DNA of 64,000 bases from Halanaerobium kushneri. Lineage in GTDB: Bacteria; Bacillota; Halanaerobiia; Halanaerobiales; Halanaerobiaceae. The stretch covers positions 124,001-188,000 of the forward strand of contig NZ_FTNC01000002.1 of NCBI RefSeq assembly GCF_900156285.1. The letters are read 5' to 3'. The translations under genes and the position numbers were made by a program. Below, one piece after another: positions 44,105 to 53,368 of the stretch. Numbering within the stretch: position 1 is the stretch's first letter; every line of letters starts with the position of its first letter. The notes beneath the pieces are model-generated. The model worked only from the letters and a program-made list of their open reading frames with translations. It was not told the DNA's origin and did no database searches.

Positions 44105-45919
44105 ATGAAAGGAACAGTCGTCTCGACCTGGCTGAGTACTCTAACCAGAACATATGGGGAGGAAAAAGTCAATAAAGCTAAAAAGAAAGCAGGATTTAAG
44201 GAAGATTTAATTATTACTCCAATGACAACTATTGAAGATCAAAAAACAAAAGATCTAATGAAATATTTAGGCCAGGATGTTGGTAAAGATCCCAGAGAAA
44301 TTTGGCATGAGATGGGGATTAAAAATATTGAAACTTTTTCTAAATGGTTTCCTTCCTATTTTAGCAACAGAACTTTGAAAAACTTTTTGATGTTAATGGA
44401 TACAGTTCACCTACAGTTAACAGAAATGCTTCCAGGAGCTAATCCTCCTCGTTTGCGAGCAAAAGAATTAAATGATAATCAGATCGAAATGACTTATAAA
44501 TCAAAGCGGGGTATGTATGACTATTTTCTGGGACTTCTGGAGGGAAGCTCTTCTTTTTTCAAAACACCTATCGAGGTAGAAGAAATTGATCGAGGTACTC
44601 TTGATGATGGCAGAGATTTTTTGACTATTCATATCAGCTTTGAAAAATCTTTTAGAAATAAGAAGAAATATCTCTTTTCAAAAATTTTAGGTCTGGGTTT
44701 TTTAAAGAGTATCCCTGCTAAAATGGGCTTAATTGGATTTATCTCAAGTTTTGCTTTAATATCTCTGCCACAATTTACGGCAGGATGGCAAGTTAATCTG
44801 GGCGGAGCAGCAGGGCTGGGAATTATTCTGACAATTATCAGCAAAATTTTAATGTCACCTATTAAAGCTATTGATGATGAATTAAGCAAAATAGAAGCCC
44901 TAAATCTCGATGACGAAAACAGGCTGCAAACTGCTGATGATTTTGAAAAATTATTTGAAAAGCTACGTCAGATTAAATCTAAATTAAGAGAAGATATACT
45001 CTTCCTTAAGGGTGGAACTGATGATATGCATAATTTTACTGAAGATTTTGTCGAGCTGGCTGAAGATATGGAAGAAGTATCTGATAGCATTTCTACAGTT
45101 GTCGATGAAGTTGCTCAGGGAGCACAGGCTCAGGCTCAGGAAACTGAAGAATCTGCCTATATAGTCAATCAGAATGTTGAAGAAATTGAAAAACTTGCTG
45201 AAGCGGGTCAGGAAAGCCGTGATAATCTCGAGAATGCTGTTAAAAATATCCGTTCCTCTACTCAGGCAGTTGTTGATGTAAATGAACGAATCAGTGGAGT
45301 TCGCTCTGCCTTTGCTAATGTTAACCAACTGGGAAAACAACTTTCGGAAAAAATTGAAACAATAATGGAAATTGTAGATACAGTTGAAGAAATTGCTGGC
45401 CAGACTAATCTACTTTCACTTAACGCTTCTATTGAAGCGGCACGTTCCTCTGATAATGGACGTGGCTTTACAGTAGTGGCTGAAGAAGTAAGAGAGTTAG
45501 CAGAAGAATCTCAGCAGGCTGTTGAAACAATCAGAAAAAATCTGGGAGAATTTACTGAACATGTTGAAACACTTAGTTCAAGTATCAGTGAACAGTTTAG
45601 CAACCTTGAAGCCAGTAATCAGGCTTTGGAGGAAGTTGCTGAATCGAGCAATAGTGCTACAAATGATATTGAAGCAGCTACCGATCAGGTTGTAGAAATA
45701 GTCAGCAGCTTAAATACTGAAACTAAAAAAATCAGAGAGGTTATTGAAAACTTTAATAACCTTGCTGCAATTGCTCAAGAAAATTCAGCATCCAGTGAAG
45801 AAATGAGTGCCAGTGTTAATAGCTATTCTGAAAAAATTAAAGAAATGACAGGTTATATTGAACAAATGGAAGATTTAACAGAAAACTTTCGTAATAACCT
45901 AAAAGGTTACAATGTTTAA
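44105..45919 (+). CDS. H-NOX heme sensor fused to a methyl-accepting chemotaxis domain
   Basis: The protein has 604 residues. Residues 1-185 are an H-NOX domain with the proximal heme ligand H102, P115 and the heme-propionate motif Y131-S133-R135. The distal residues W9, N74 and Y140 match those that stabilise bound O2 in the Caldanaerobacter (Tt) H-NOX. Two hydrophobic segments (about 210-265) follow, then the MCP signalling coiled coil with the hairpin tip [19 protein letters not shown]. It should report O2 (or NO) to the CheA/CheW machinery and drive avoidance. ATGGAGGG precedes the ATG. It is transcribed alone on the plus strand. Confidence 0.95.
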   Translation: MKGTVVSTWLSTLTRTYGEEKVNKAKKKAGFKEDLIITPMTTIEDQKTKDLMKYLGQDVGKDPREIWHEMGIKNIETFSKWFPSYFSNRTLKNFLMLMDTVHLQLTEMLPGANPPRLRAKELNDNQIEMTYKSKRGMYDYFLGLLEGSSSFFKTPIEVEEIDRGTLDDGRDFLTIHISFEKSFRNKKKYLFSKILGLGFLKSIPAKMGLIGFISSFALISLPQFTAGWQVNLGGAAGLGIILTIISKILMSPIKAIDDELSKIEALNLDDENRLQTADDFEKLFEKLRQIKSKLREDILFLKGGTDDMHNFTEDFVELAEDMEEVSDSISTVVDEVAQGAQAQAQETEESAYIVNQNVEEIEKLAEAGQESRDNLENAVKNIRSSTQAVVDVNERISGVRSAFANVNQLGKQLSEKIETIMEIVDTVEEIAGQTNLLSLNASIEAARSSDNGRGFTVVAEEVRELAEESQQAVETIRKNLGEFTEHVETLSSSISEQFSNLEASNQALEEVAESSNSATNDIEAATDQVVEIVSSLNTETKKIREVIENFNNLAAIAQENSASSEEMSASVNSYSEKIKEMTGYIEQMEDLTENFRNNLKGYNV

Positions 45920-45941
45920 TTAATTACTGTAAAAATAAAAC

Positions 45942-45982
45942 CGCTCTTTAGACCGGGAGCTTAAATCCTGATCTTAAGAGCG
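45942..45982. terminator. Bidirectional terminator between convergent genes
   Basis: CGCTCTT and AAGAGCG form the stem, with internal pairing in the large loop. ATTTTTTA follows on the plus strand, and TTTTATTTTT follows on the minus strand. Confidence 0.75.
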
Positions 45983-45987
45983 ATTTT

Positions 45988-46446
45988 TTATTCTTTCAAA
46001 TTATCTTTGATTACCTGTTCCCAGACCTGCATGTTATCCAGAAGCCAGGCAGCTGCATCTTTTTCTCCCTGATTATTACTAAATTCGACTTTTAATAATT
46101 CACTATTTTTCCTTTTACCAAGAAATGAATTGACTCTTTCTATGTTTTTAATATTATCTAAAGGTATAACTATATTCTTTTTTGGTACCCATCTTAAAAA
46201 ATGTAGTTCATCCGGAGTTAAAAGTAAAGAGCCATTACCTCTAAGTTGAGCTCTACCAGCTGATTCTTGACCAAAAAAATTAACTTCTTTGCTAAAATAA
46301 ATAATTCTATCTTTATGATAATTAGTAAATAGTTCTTCTGCCCTTTTTCTTTTAATACTTGCAATTACTCTATGAATAACATAACTAAGGACAGCTAAGA
46401 GAACAGGGATTAGTAAAACCAAAGTTTTCTGATTGAAAAACTGCAT
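45988..46446 (-). CDS. Small membrane-anchored protein, PH-like domain
   Basis: The protein has 152 residues. A single N-terminal membrane span (about 6-28, KTLVLLIPVLLAVLSYVIH) is followed by a basic stretch and a beta-rich domain (GNGSLLLTPDELHFLRWVPKKNIVIPLDNIKNIERV) resembling bacterial PH/GRAM-like folds. The ATG at 46446 has GGGAGG upstream; an in-frame ATG at 46476 adds ten residues without a site. Function unknown. Confidence 0.7.
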   Translation of the reverse strand: MQFFNQKTLVLLIPVLLAVLSYVIHRVIASIKRKRAEELFTNYHKDRIIYFSKEVNFFGQESAGRAQLRGNGSLLLTPDELHFLRWVPKKNIVIPLDNIKNIERVNSFLGKRKNSELLKVEFSNNQGEKDAAAWLLDNMQVWEQVIKDNLKE

Positions 46447-46538
46447 AATTAACCTCCCTAAAGAGCTGATATTCAATTAAAAGTTAAATTATAATCGTTT
46501 TAAGTCAATGAGGGTCTAATTTTCTATTTTAACTTAAT

Positions 46539-47327
46539 TTACTTTTCTTTGCGAACTGTATTTTTTAAACTTCCAATACCTTCAATTTCGATTGTTATCT
46601 GGTCGCCATCTCTTAAAAAAATCTTTTCCTCCCTGGCAAAACCTACCCCTTCGGGTGTGCCGGTCAAAATAACTGTTCCTGGCAGCAGCGTCATATTATG
46701 TGAAAGATAACTTACCAGCTGCTCAATATTAAAAATCATATCTGAAGTTTTTGACTGCTGCATAACTTTTCCATTTAAAATTGATTTAATCTTTAAATCA
46801 TCAGGTTCAACCTCAGTTTCAATCCAGGGACCTAAAGGACAAAATGTATCAAATGATTTTCCTCTAGCCCACTGCTTATCCAGCTTCTTCTGACAATCGC
46901 GTGCACTAACATCATTGGCACAACTATAACCTAAAACATAATCATCAACTTCAACAGTCTCAATATTTTTAGCCTTTTTAGCAATCACAACTGCCAACTC
47001 TGCTTCGAAATCAACTTCAGCTGGAGCCAGTTTGGGTAAAACGATCTCTGAATTCGGCTCAGTTAAACTACTGGTTGCTTTTAGAAAAATAACCGGACGC
47101 TCTGGAATCTCAGCTCCGGTTTCTACAGCATGCTGCCTGTAATTTAAACCGATTGCAATTATATTTGGTGGTTGGACTGGAGCCAGAAGTTTAATTTTTT
47201 CAAGCTTTGCAACCTCCTGTCCAACAGAAAAGTTTGAAAAAACATCCCCTTTTAGCTCAAACACTGTTTCGTCCTTTAAAATTCCATTTTTTATTTTTTC
47301 ATCTTTTTGATATCTAATAATTTTCAT
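46539..47327 (-). CDS. Fumarylacetoacetate hydrolase-family enzyme
   Basis: The protein has 262 residues. It shows IAIGLNYRQHAVETG, the metal-binding glutamates in VDFEAELAVVI and the family core CANDVSARDCQ. These enzymes hydrolyse or decarboxylate 2-oxo-acids with Mg2+; FAH-like proteins of this length also include sugar-acid (e.g. 2-keto-3-deoxy) enzymes and oxaloacetate decarboxylases. The gene is followed by nothing co-directional in the pathway sense and its substrate is not evident. It lies 21 bases behind the IMPase gene and is probably co-transcribed with it. Confidence 0.9.
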   Translation of the reverse strand: MKIIRYQKDEKIKNGILKDETVFELKGDVFSNFSVGQEVAKLEKIKLLAPVQPPNIIAIGLNYRQHAVETGAEIPERPVIFLKATSSLTEPNSEIVLPKLAPAEVDFEAELAVVIAKKAKNIETVEVDDYVLGYSCANDVSARDCQKKLDKQWARGKSFDTFCPLGPWIETEVEPDDLKIKSILNGKVMQQSKTSDMIFNIEQLVSYLSHNMTLLPGTVILTGTPEGVGFAREEKIFLRDGDQITIEIEGIGSLKNTVRKEK

Positions 47328-47348
47328 CTGCTACTCACCTGCTCAATT

Positions 47349-48134
47349 TTATTTTTTATAAATAACTTCAATAATCGTTTTTAATTGATTTACTAATTCT
47401 TTGCTCCCTGTTATAAAAAGTGGCTCTCCTTCTATCTCAGTTTTGTAAACTTCTCCTCCTGCTTCTTTAACCAGTAATTCTCCTGCTGCAAAATCCCATT
47501 CTTTAAGTTTGAATTCCCAGTAAGCATCTATGCGCCCACAAGCTACAGAAACAAGATCAAAAGCAGCACTTCCAGAACGCCGGAGCCCTCTGATTTCTTT
47601 TAATATTCTATTAAGTGGTTCCAGATTATCAATTCTGGATACTTTTTTATCATATGGAAAACCAGTTGCAACTAAAGAATTACTTAAGACAGATTTTTTA
47701 GAAATATTTATTTTTTTTGTAGATTTATAAGCTCCTCTGCCTTTAATTGCTGAATAAATCTCATCCAATTCTGGAATATAAACAACCCCAAGTACAACTT
47801 CTCCCTTATATTTTAAGGCAATCGACACAGAATAAATAGGATAACCACTTGCATAATTATTTGTTCCATCAAGTGGATCAATAATCCAGGTATATTTGCT
47901 TTTTTTATCAGCATAATCATTCTCTTCACCTAGAATATTGTGGGCTGGATAGTTGTCTTCAATCTTTTCTCTAATCATTTTTTCACTCAATAAATCAATT
48001 TCTGTTACAAGATCAGTTAAAGTGCTTTTAGTATTAATTTCTAAATTTTCTTTTTTTAACTTTTCTTTCTGAATCTTACCAACATCCAGCGCCCATTCTT
48101 TTGCTAGAGCCAGTGCATCAACTAAATTTATCAA
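47349..48134 (-). CDS. Inositol monophosphatase-family protein
   Basis: The protein has 261 residues. The metal-site motifs GEEND, WIIDPLDGTNNYASG and EWDFAAGELLVKEAGGEVY are complete. Members dephosphorylate inositol phosphate, fructose-1,6-bisphosphate or 3'-phosphoadenosine compounds; the sequence alone does not decide. The start is a TTG at 48134 with AGGAG about 10 bases upstream. Confidence 0.92.
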   Translation of the reverse strand: MINLVDALALAKEWALDVGKIQKEKLKKENLEINTKSTLTDLVTEIDLLSEKMIREKIEDNYPAHNILGEENDYADKKSKYTWIIDPLDGTNNYASGYPIYSVSIALKYKGEVVLGVVYIPELDEIYSAIKGRGAYKSTKKINISKKSVLSNSLVATGFPYDKKVSRIDNLEPLNRILKEIRGLRRSGSAAFDLVSVACGRIDAYWEFKLKEWDFAAGELLVKEAGGEVYKTEIEGEPLFITGSKELVNQLKTIIEVIYKK

Positions 48135-48197
48135 ATTAAAACAGCTCCTCCACGATTAATAATTGCTCACTTTAATTTTATCAAAAACTTTCTTTAA

Positions 48198-48641
48198 TTA
48201 CAATTTAAGCAGCATTTCAAAATGCGGTATATTATCTTCCAGATATCTATCGGATACAACCTCAAATCCCAGACTTCTGTAAAAATTAAGAATATACTCC
48301 TGAGCAGAAATTCTAATTGAATCTGTACCCAGATTATTTTTAATAAAAGAAATTGCCTGTTCCATCATTTCCAGACCAAGTCCTTCTCTCCTGTATTCCC
48401 TATTTACCAGTACTCTCCCTATAGATGCTTCTTTATAGGATATACCTGGCAAAATAATCCGAAGATAAGCTGCAATCTGTTTCTGATCTTGATAAAATAA
48501 ATGAAAGGAGTGTTGATCCTTATTATCACATTCATTGTAAGGACAGTCCTGCTCGACAACAAAAACATTAATTCTTGCCTCAATAATTTTATATAATTCC
48601 TGGTTACTCAGTTCTTCAAATTTCTTTATAGTTAAATCCAT
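48198..48641 (-). CDS. GNAT acetyltransferase, ElaA-like
   Basis: The protein has 147 residues. The N-terminal VFVVEQDCPYNECDNKDQ is the ElaA signature. ASIGRVLVNREYRREGLGLEMM is the acetyl-CoA-binding segment (R/Q-x-x-G-x-G/A). The substrate is unknown. AAAGGAG precedes the ATG, and the gene follows the GGDEF/EAL gene by 15 bases. Confidence 0.9.
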   Translation of the reverse strand: MDLTIKKFEELSNQELYKIIEARINVFVVEQDCPYNECDNKDQHSFHLFYQDQKQIAAYLRIILPGISYKEASIGRVLVNREYRREGLGLEMMEQAISFIKNNLGTDSIRISAQEYILNFYRSLGFEVVSDRYLEDNIPHFEMLLKL

Positions 48642-48656
48642 AATCTACTCCTTTAC

Positions 48657-50798
48657 TTAATAATCACTTTCTTCCTTGTTATCTGTAAAGTATTTCTCTA
48701 TTACTGCTGCTTTTTGAGCTCGCGAAAAATAATAACCCTGATAATAATTGCAGTTGTTTTCTCTTAAAAAATCTAATTCTTCTTTAGTCTCTACACCCTC
48801 TGCTACCACTTCCAGTCCCAAATTACTTCCCATCATAATAATAGTTTTAACAATATTTAAATTACTCCGATTATGAACAAAAGACTTGTCAATTTTAAGT
48901 TTATCAAGAGCAAAACGGTTTAAATATTCAAGAGAAGAATAACCGGTTCCAAAATCGTCAATAGATATTTTTACGCCAAGTTCTTTTAACCTACTTAAAA
49001 CTTCTACAGTATATTCTATATCTTTAATCACTGTTCTTTCGGTTATTTCAAGCTCCAAAAATCTTGCTTCTAGTTGATATTTAGCCAGCAAATTATCTAT
49101 TTTTTCAACAAAATTCTCCTGCTGAAATTGCTGAGGAGCTATATTTACAGCCATAATTATATTATAACCTCTATTTTGCCAGGCTTTTAACTGCTGCAGC
49201 GCTTCATTTAAGATCCAGTCACCCAGTCTTAAAATCATTCCTGTCTCTTCTGCCAGTGGGATAAATTCCCCCGGAGAAATCCTCCCCTCCTCAGGATGCT
49301 GCCAGCGAATTAACGCTTCAACTCCAACAACCCTATCTGATTGACTTTCAAGCTGTGGTTGATAAAATAACTGAAACTCGTCATTTACTATTGCCTTCCT
49401 TAACTTACCTTCTAAATTCAACCTACCTGACAGCTGTCCCAACATCTCCTGATCAAAAAACTTAATATTATTTTTCTCATCCACAAAATGAAGTGCCAGT
49501 CTTGACTTTCTAATTAAATCCGAACAATTTTCGCCCTGCTCGTTAATAGCAATTCCAATTTTAATTTTTAAATAAATAAGATTATTATTAACTTCATAAG
49601 GCTCTGAAAGTGTATTTATTATATCACCAGCATATTCTTTTACTTCCTCTTTGCTTTTGTTTGAAGAAAAATAAAAAATGAATTCATCACTTTTACGAGC
49701 AATTGTCATTTCCTCAGACAAACTTTTTCTTAAACGCTGGTAAAGTTCTCGCAGAATATCATTTCCTTTTTGATAACCATAATTACTATTTACCAGAGTT
49801 AAATTATCTGTTATCAAAGTAAATAAATAAATTTGACTCTCATTACTTATATTTTCTTTTAAAGATTCCGAAAGATTACTTTCTAAAAAGTTTAAATTTG
49901 GCAGACCTGTTAGGGGATCATTATAGGTAAGTTTTTTTATTCTATTAAGCATCTTATTAAACCCCGAAGCAAGGCTACCAAATTCATCCTCAGTTTTAAT
50001 ATCTAACTGAAAACTTAATTGCCCATTCTCTACCCGCTTAAAAGCTGAAACTATCTGTTTTATATTCTGATTTATGTATTTTGAAATATCAAATATTATT
50101 AAAAATATAATCAGAACAATAATACCAAAAATAATTAAAAATAAATAGATTGTTTCATCACGAATATTTTTTATTTTGGCAAGAATTTGAGAAACAATAT
50201 TATAATAACTACTCTGATAGCCGCCAGAGCCAACAAACATATCTGTACCTTCGATTTTTTGTAGATACCCATATTTAGTTTCAATCATTCCATTATCAGG
50301 ATTAATATAAGGATAACTTAGTCTGCCACTACCCTTATTTTTAACAAGATTAATCATTTCTTCTAATAATTTTCTATCCTGAATCTGAAGTTCCATTCTA
50401 TTTTTACCCTCTAAATTTGGAGTTGGAGGCAGAGAAACCGTGTTCCCCTCCAGATCATAAATGTAAAAATAAAGATCATCAATGGCTATCTCATTATTTA
50501 ATTTAGACATCAAATTTTTTAACTCATTTTCAGAAAAAGATTGATCTTTTTCCTGACTCTCCTGCAGACGTATCTGATAAGCTTGAGAGAGAATTTGAGC
50601 TCTACTTTTAACCAGAGCTTCATATTTATCATAATTTCTTTCCAATAACTCTAATTCCATCAAAGTTTGATTTTCTTCGGAAAGATAATTAAACTGATAA
50701 ATTACAATTGCCAGCAGAAAAATCATTGCCATAACAAAACTTAATCCAATTCCCAATAAGATTTTATTTTGAATAGATAAATTTTTAAGTATTCTCAT
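48657..50798 (-). CDS. Membrane GGDEF-EAL protein, probably a c-di-GMP phosphodiesterase
   Basis: The protein has 713 residues. A span at about 15-35, an extracellular Cache-like sensor (about 40-215, with SYPYINPDNGMIETKYGYL), a second span (about 218-240) and a HAMP linker lead into the GGDEF domain (about 295-450). Its signature is degenerate: RKSDEF replaces GGDEF, so cyclase activity is unlikely. The EAL domain (about 465-705) keeps EALIRW, the ELEITE metal site and DDFGTGYSSL, all needed for hydrolysis. The sensor faces outside, so an extracytoplasmic signal should lower c-di-GMP. TAGGAGC precedes the ATG. Confidence 0.93.
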   Translation of the reverse strand: MRILKNLSIQNKILLGIGLSFVMAMIFLLAIVIYQFNYLSEENQTLMELELLERNYDKYEALVKSRAQILSQAYQIRLQESQEKDQSFSENELKNLMSKLNNEIAIDDLYFYIYDLEGNTVSLPPTPNLEGKNRMELQIQDRKLLEEMINLVKNKGSGRLSYPYINPDNGMIETKYGYLQKIEGTDMFVGSGGYQSSYYNIVSQILAKIKNIRDETIYLFLIIFGIIVLIIFLIIFDISKYINQNIKQIVSAFKRVENGQLSFQLDIKTEDEFGSLASGFNKMLNRIKKLTYNDPLTGLPNLNFLESNLSESLKENISNESQIYLFTLITDNLTLVNSNYGYQKGNDILRELYQRLRKSLSEEMTIARKSDEFIFYFSSNKSKEEVKEYAGDIINTLSEPYEVNNNLIYLKIKIGIAINEQGENCSDLIRKSRLALHFVDEKNNIKFFDQEMLGQLSGRLNLEGKLRKAIVNDEFQLFYQPQLESQSDRVVGVEALIRWQHPEEGRISPGEFIPLAEETGMILRLGDWILNEALQQLKAWQNRGYNIIMAVNIAPQQFQQENFVEKIDNLLAKYQLEARFLELEITERTVIKDIEYTVEVLSRLKELGVKISIDDFGTGYSSLEYLNRFALDKLKIDKSFVHNRSNLNIVKTIIMMGSNLGLEVVAEGVETKEELDFLRENNCNYYQGYYFSRAQKAAVIEKYFTDNKEESDY

Positions 50799-50987
50799 CC
50801 TTAGCTCCTATTTATATTTTTATTTGCTGATTAGAGAAATAAAAACAAGCATTCTAAACTTTATTATAACAGAAATGTAAAATTATATCTATTCTGCAGC
50901 CAATTTACTCTCAATTAATTAATAATAATTCTATTTTCAAGGTAACACTTTTCTGAATATTTGTTCAAATCAAATAAAAATAAAATA

Positions 50988-51033
50988 CCTCCAAATAGAT
51001 AGTCTGAATTAATTAGGCTACCTACTTTGGAAG
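50988..51033 (-). terminator. Terminator behind the small membrane-protein gene
   Basis: CCTCCAAATAGATAGTCT pairs with AGGCTACCTACTTTGGAAG with a few wobble positions. On the minus strand TATTTTATTTTTATTTG follows. Confidence 0.75.
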
Positions 51034-51062
51034 TATAATTAAAAAAAGATGTTTTTTTATAA

Positions 51063-51347
51063 TTAGTCATTATTTTGGTTTGAATTTTGCTTATTTTTTT
51101 CTTTCATTGCTTTTGACATCGTCTTTTTCAGAGTTTTCATCATATCTTCTTCACTATCAACACCCATAACAATAATATCAGGACTGCCACCAAAATAATG
51201 ATCAAATATCTCAAATATTAAAATCCCGGCTAAAAGAACTGCCAGAGCCAGCTCCAGGCCCATCTCAAAATAAATAAGAGCGAAAGCAAGGGCAGTAATA
51301 AAGCCGATAACATATGAAATTTGATTTCTATGCTGTGTAATAAACAT
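51063..51347 (-). CDS. Small two-span membrane protein
   Basis: The protein has 94 residues with two hydrophobic stretches (about 10-28 and 31-50), then a charged tail rich in Lys, Glu and Asn. The ATG at 51347 has no clear ribosome site. An in-frame ATT at 51389 stands 7 bases after AAGGAG and would add a basic N-terminal segment, so the true start is uncertain. Function unknown. Confidence 0.6.
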   Translation of the reverse strand: MFITQHRNQISYVIGFITALAFALIYFEMGLELALAVLLAGILIFEIFDHYFGGSPDIIVMGVDSEEDMMKTLKKTMSKAMKEKNKQNSNQNND

Positions 51348-51498
51348 TGAGAGAAGGTCTTTTAAAATAACTAACTTTTTCTTAATAATATCACTTCTCC
51401 TTTATAAAACATTTCTTAAGAGTATCTATATAATATCAGTCCTGATTTTGAATGTCAAAATTTGAGTGGTTTAAATAACTTTTTTGCAATTATAGATA

Positions 51499-52149
51499 CT
51501 AATTAACATAAAAAATATCATTATAATAATTACTTCCAAACTCTCGTTTATGAACAAGTGCAGAATTAAGATTTTCTGCAAAAACACTCAGCCATTTTGC
51601 ATAAAGCTGATGCATTAACTCCAATTCTACCTCTGTTTGCTGCCAGAATTCCTGATGCAGCTGATTCTGATGTTTCCAGATTATCTTGTTTTCCTCTTTA
51701 ACTGCTCCTGACAAACGATCACAGGGCATCCTTTCCACAAAATGCTCATTGATAATTTCAAATGCTTCATTTAAATCAAACTCGTTTACCTCATCCCGTT
51801 TTTTTGCTTTTTGCGCAAGCTCTTTTGCCTGTTCTTCATAAATGGTAAAAAGCAACTCCTGGTCATTATATTTGTCCAATAAAACTGATACCACTGCAGC
51901 TTCTCTACTCTGAGCACTGCTAATTGCAGCTTCCAGCCAGGGATGGATATCATTACCAGCAATTAATTCGGTCAGAGGTTTATCTGCTTTTAATTCCCCA
52001 TACTGCTGACGATAAGGCTGAATTAGATCATTAACAATTTCTGTTGAATATTTTTGACTAAACTTAGCAACAATTTTTGCTTCTCTGGCTTCAACTATCT
52101 GGATCTGATTATATAACCACATATGAATCGGTCCTAAAAATGCACTCAT
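51499..52149 (-). CDS. Uncharacterised soluble helical protein
   Basis: The protein has 216 residues. The ATG at 52149 has AAGGAG 8 bases upstream. It is predicted all-helical with no membrane span. Paired segments HMWLYNQIQIVEAREAKIV and HPWLEAAISSAQSREAAVV are alike, so it contains an internal duplication of about 75 residues. A third part has MPCDRL and a His/Trp-rich stretch (WKHQNQLHQEFWQQT). Metal binding is possible. I do not recognise the family. Confidence 0.75.
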   Translation of the reverse strand: MSAFLGPIHMWLYNQIQIVEAREAKIVAKFSQKYSTEIVNDLIQPYRQQYGELKADKPLTELIAGNDIHPWLEAAISSAQSREAAVVSVLLDKYNDQELLFTIYEEQAKELAQKAKKRDEVNEFDLNEAFEIINEHFVERMPCDRLSGAVKEENKIIWKHQNQLHQEFWQQTEVELELMHQLYAKWLSVFAENLNSALVHKREFGSNYYNDIFYVN

Positions 52150-52240
52150 TATCAAAACTCCTTTATTTTTATACTTGATTATTCTTCTCAAGTTATTATA
52201 GCATTTTTAAAAAGGAGTTTATATGATATGTGTCACAGAA

Positions 52241-53113
52241 TTAATTAATACTGATTATATGAGTACACTCAAATTTTCGCCCTGGTTCAAGCTCATTAAT
52301 TCCCTCTTTATCTTCAAGTTTTCCAGTAGAATCTACCGAATCAGCAATCCCCTGCCAGGGTTCAATACAAATAAAAGGAGCTTCTGCTGATTGTGACCAG
52401 ATCCCCAGATAGGGGAAATTTTGAAATTCTACTTTCACTTCTCTTTCTGATTTTTTACTTTTTAAAGTTATTTTTTCTGATACTAAATTTTTAAAGACTA
52501 AGGCATCGTCTTTAAAAATTTCTGGCTTTAGTTCCAGAGTTTTTGAGTTTTTTAATAAGTTTTTTCGCTGATTATTTAACAGACCTGATTCTAATAAATA
52601 TTTATCAGCTGTTTCTTTTTTTTCAAATTCTAAATAATAATCTTCTTTTTTTTCATTCTCAGTAAGAGGCCAGTAAAAAGCAGGATGCGCTCCAATTGAA
52701 AAGTAGATATTTTTCTGATCCTGATTAATAACTCGATAAGTAATATCCAGGGAATTACCCTCAATATTATATATAATCTGTAGTCTAAATTTAAAAGGAT
52801 ATTTTTCTAAAGTATCTTTGCTCTCTTCCAATAGATATGTCAAATGTTTTTTACTTTGTTCCACCAGTTCAAATTCCTTATCTCTGGCAAAACCGTGCTG
52901 AGTCATCTCATATTTTTGTCCTTTATAAAAATAGTGATTATTTTTTAAACGTCCAACAATCGGAAATAAAACAGGTGCGCTTCTCCCCCAGTATTTAGAA
53001 TCACCATGCCAGAGATAATTTTTTCCGTCTTTTTTTAAAATTAATTTCTTTAATTGAGCACCATTAGTATCAACTGCAATTTTTATTTCTCCATTTTCCA
53101 GTTCTGAAATCAT
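52241..53113 (-). CDS. Aldose 1-epimerase-family protein
   Basis: The protein has 290 residues. It shows the galactose-mutarotase fold motifs TQHGFARDKEFELV, FSIGAHPAFYWPL (catalytic His) and FICIEPWQGIADS (catalytic Glu). It belongs to the LacX/YphB-like branch, whose members interconvert anomers or bind hexose phosphates. It is divergent from the GH94 gene, whose product glucose-1-phosphate plus glucose would need anomer exchange. GGAGGAG precedes the ATG. Confidence 0.88.
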   Translation of the reverse strand: MISELENGEIKIAVDTNGAQLKKLILKKDGKNYLWHGDSKYWGRSAPVLFPIVGRLKNNHYFYKGQKYEMTQHGFARDKEFELVEQSKKHLTYLLEESKDTLEKYPFKFRLQIIYNIEGNSLDITYRVINQDQKNIYFSIGAHPAFYWPLTENEKKEDYYLEFEKKETADKYLLESGLLNNQRKNLLKNSKTLELKPEIFKDDALVFKNLVSEKITLKSKKSEREVKVEFQNFPYLGIWSQSAEAPFICIEPWQGIADSVDSTGKLEDKEGINELEPGRKFECTHIISIN

Positions 53114-53263
53114 TAGGAATCTCCTCCTGACTTACTTTTGAATTTTAATAATTATTTATTCTTATAACACAATTATATAATAGATACAATAAATTTAAAA
53201 GCAAGCAAACCTGCTTTAAACTCATAATTTTTTCAAATAAAACTTAATTTATTTAATAAAAAA

Positions 53264-53331
53264 AGAAGGAGTTTTTTATTTTAACAAGAATAATATAAAT
53301 AATGCTAAAACGATTTCGGTTCTTGTTTTTT
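53264..53331 (+). promoter_or_regulatory. Leader of the cellobiose phosphorylase gene
   Basis: An orphan ribosome site AGAAGGAG (53264-53271) has no reading frame. It is followed by the arms AACAAGAA (53283) and TTCTTGTT (53320) and then a T-run, a possible attenuator. The true ribosome site AGAAAGGAG lies just before the GTG at 53369. Confidence 0.4.
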
Positions 53332-53368
53332 AAAATTTTTGATTAGTCATTAAGAAAGGAGTTTTATC

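Noticed and set aside
53300-53335. Catabolite-control (cre) box before the GH94 gene
   Set aside because: TAAAACGATTTCGG matches the consensus only with two mismatches at conserved positions; not convincing.
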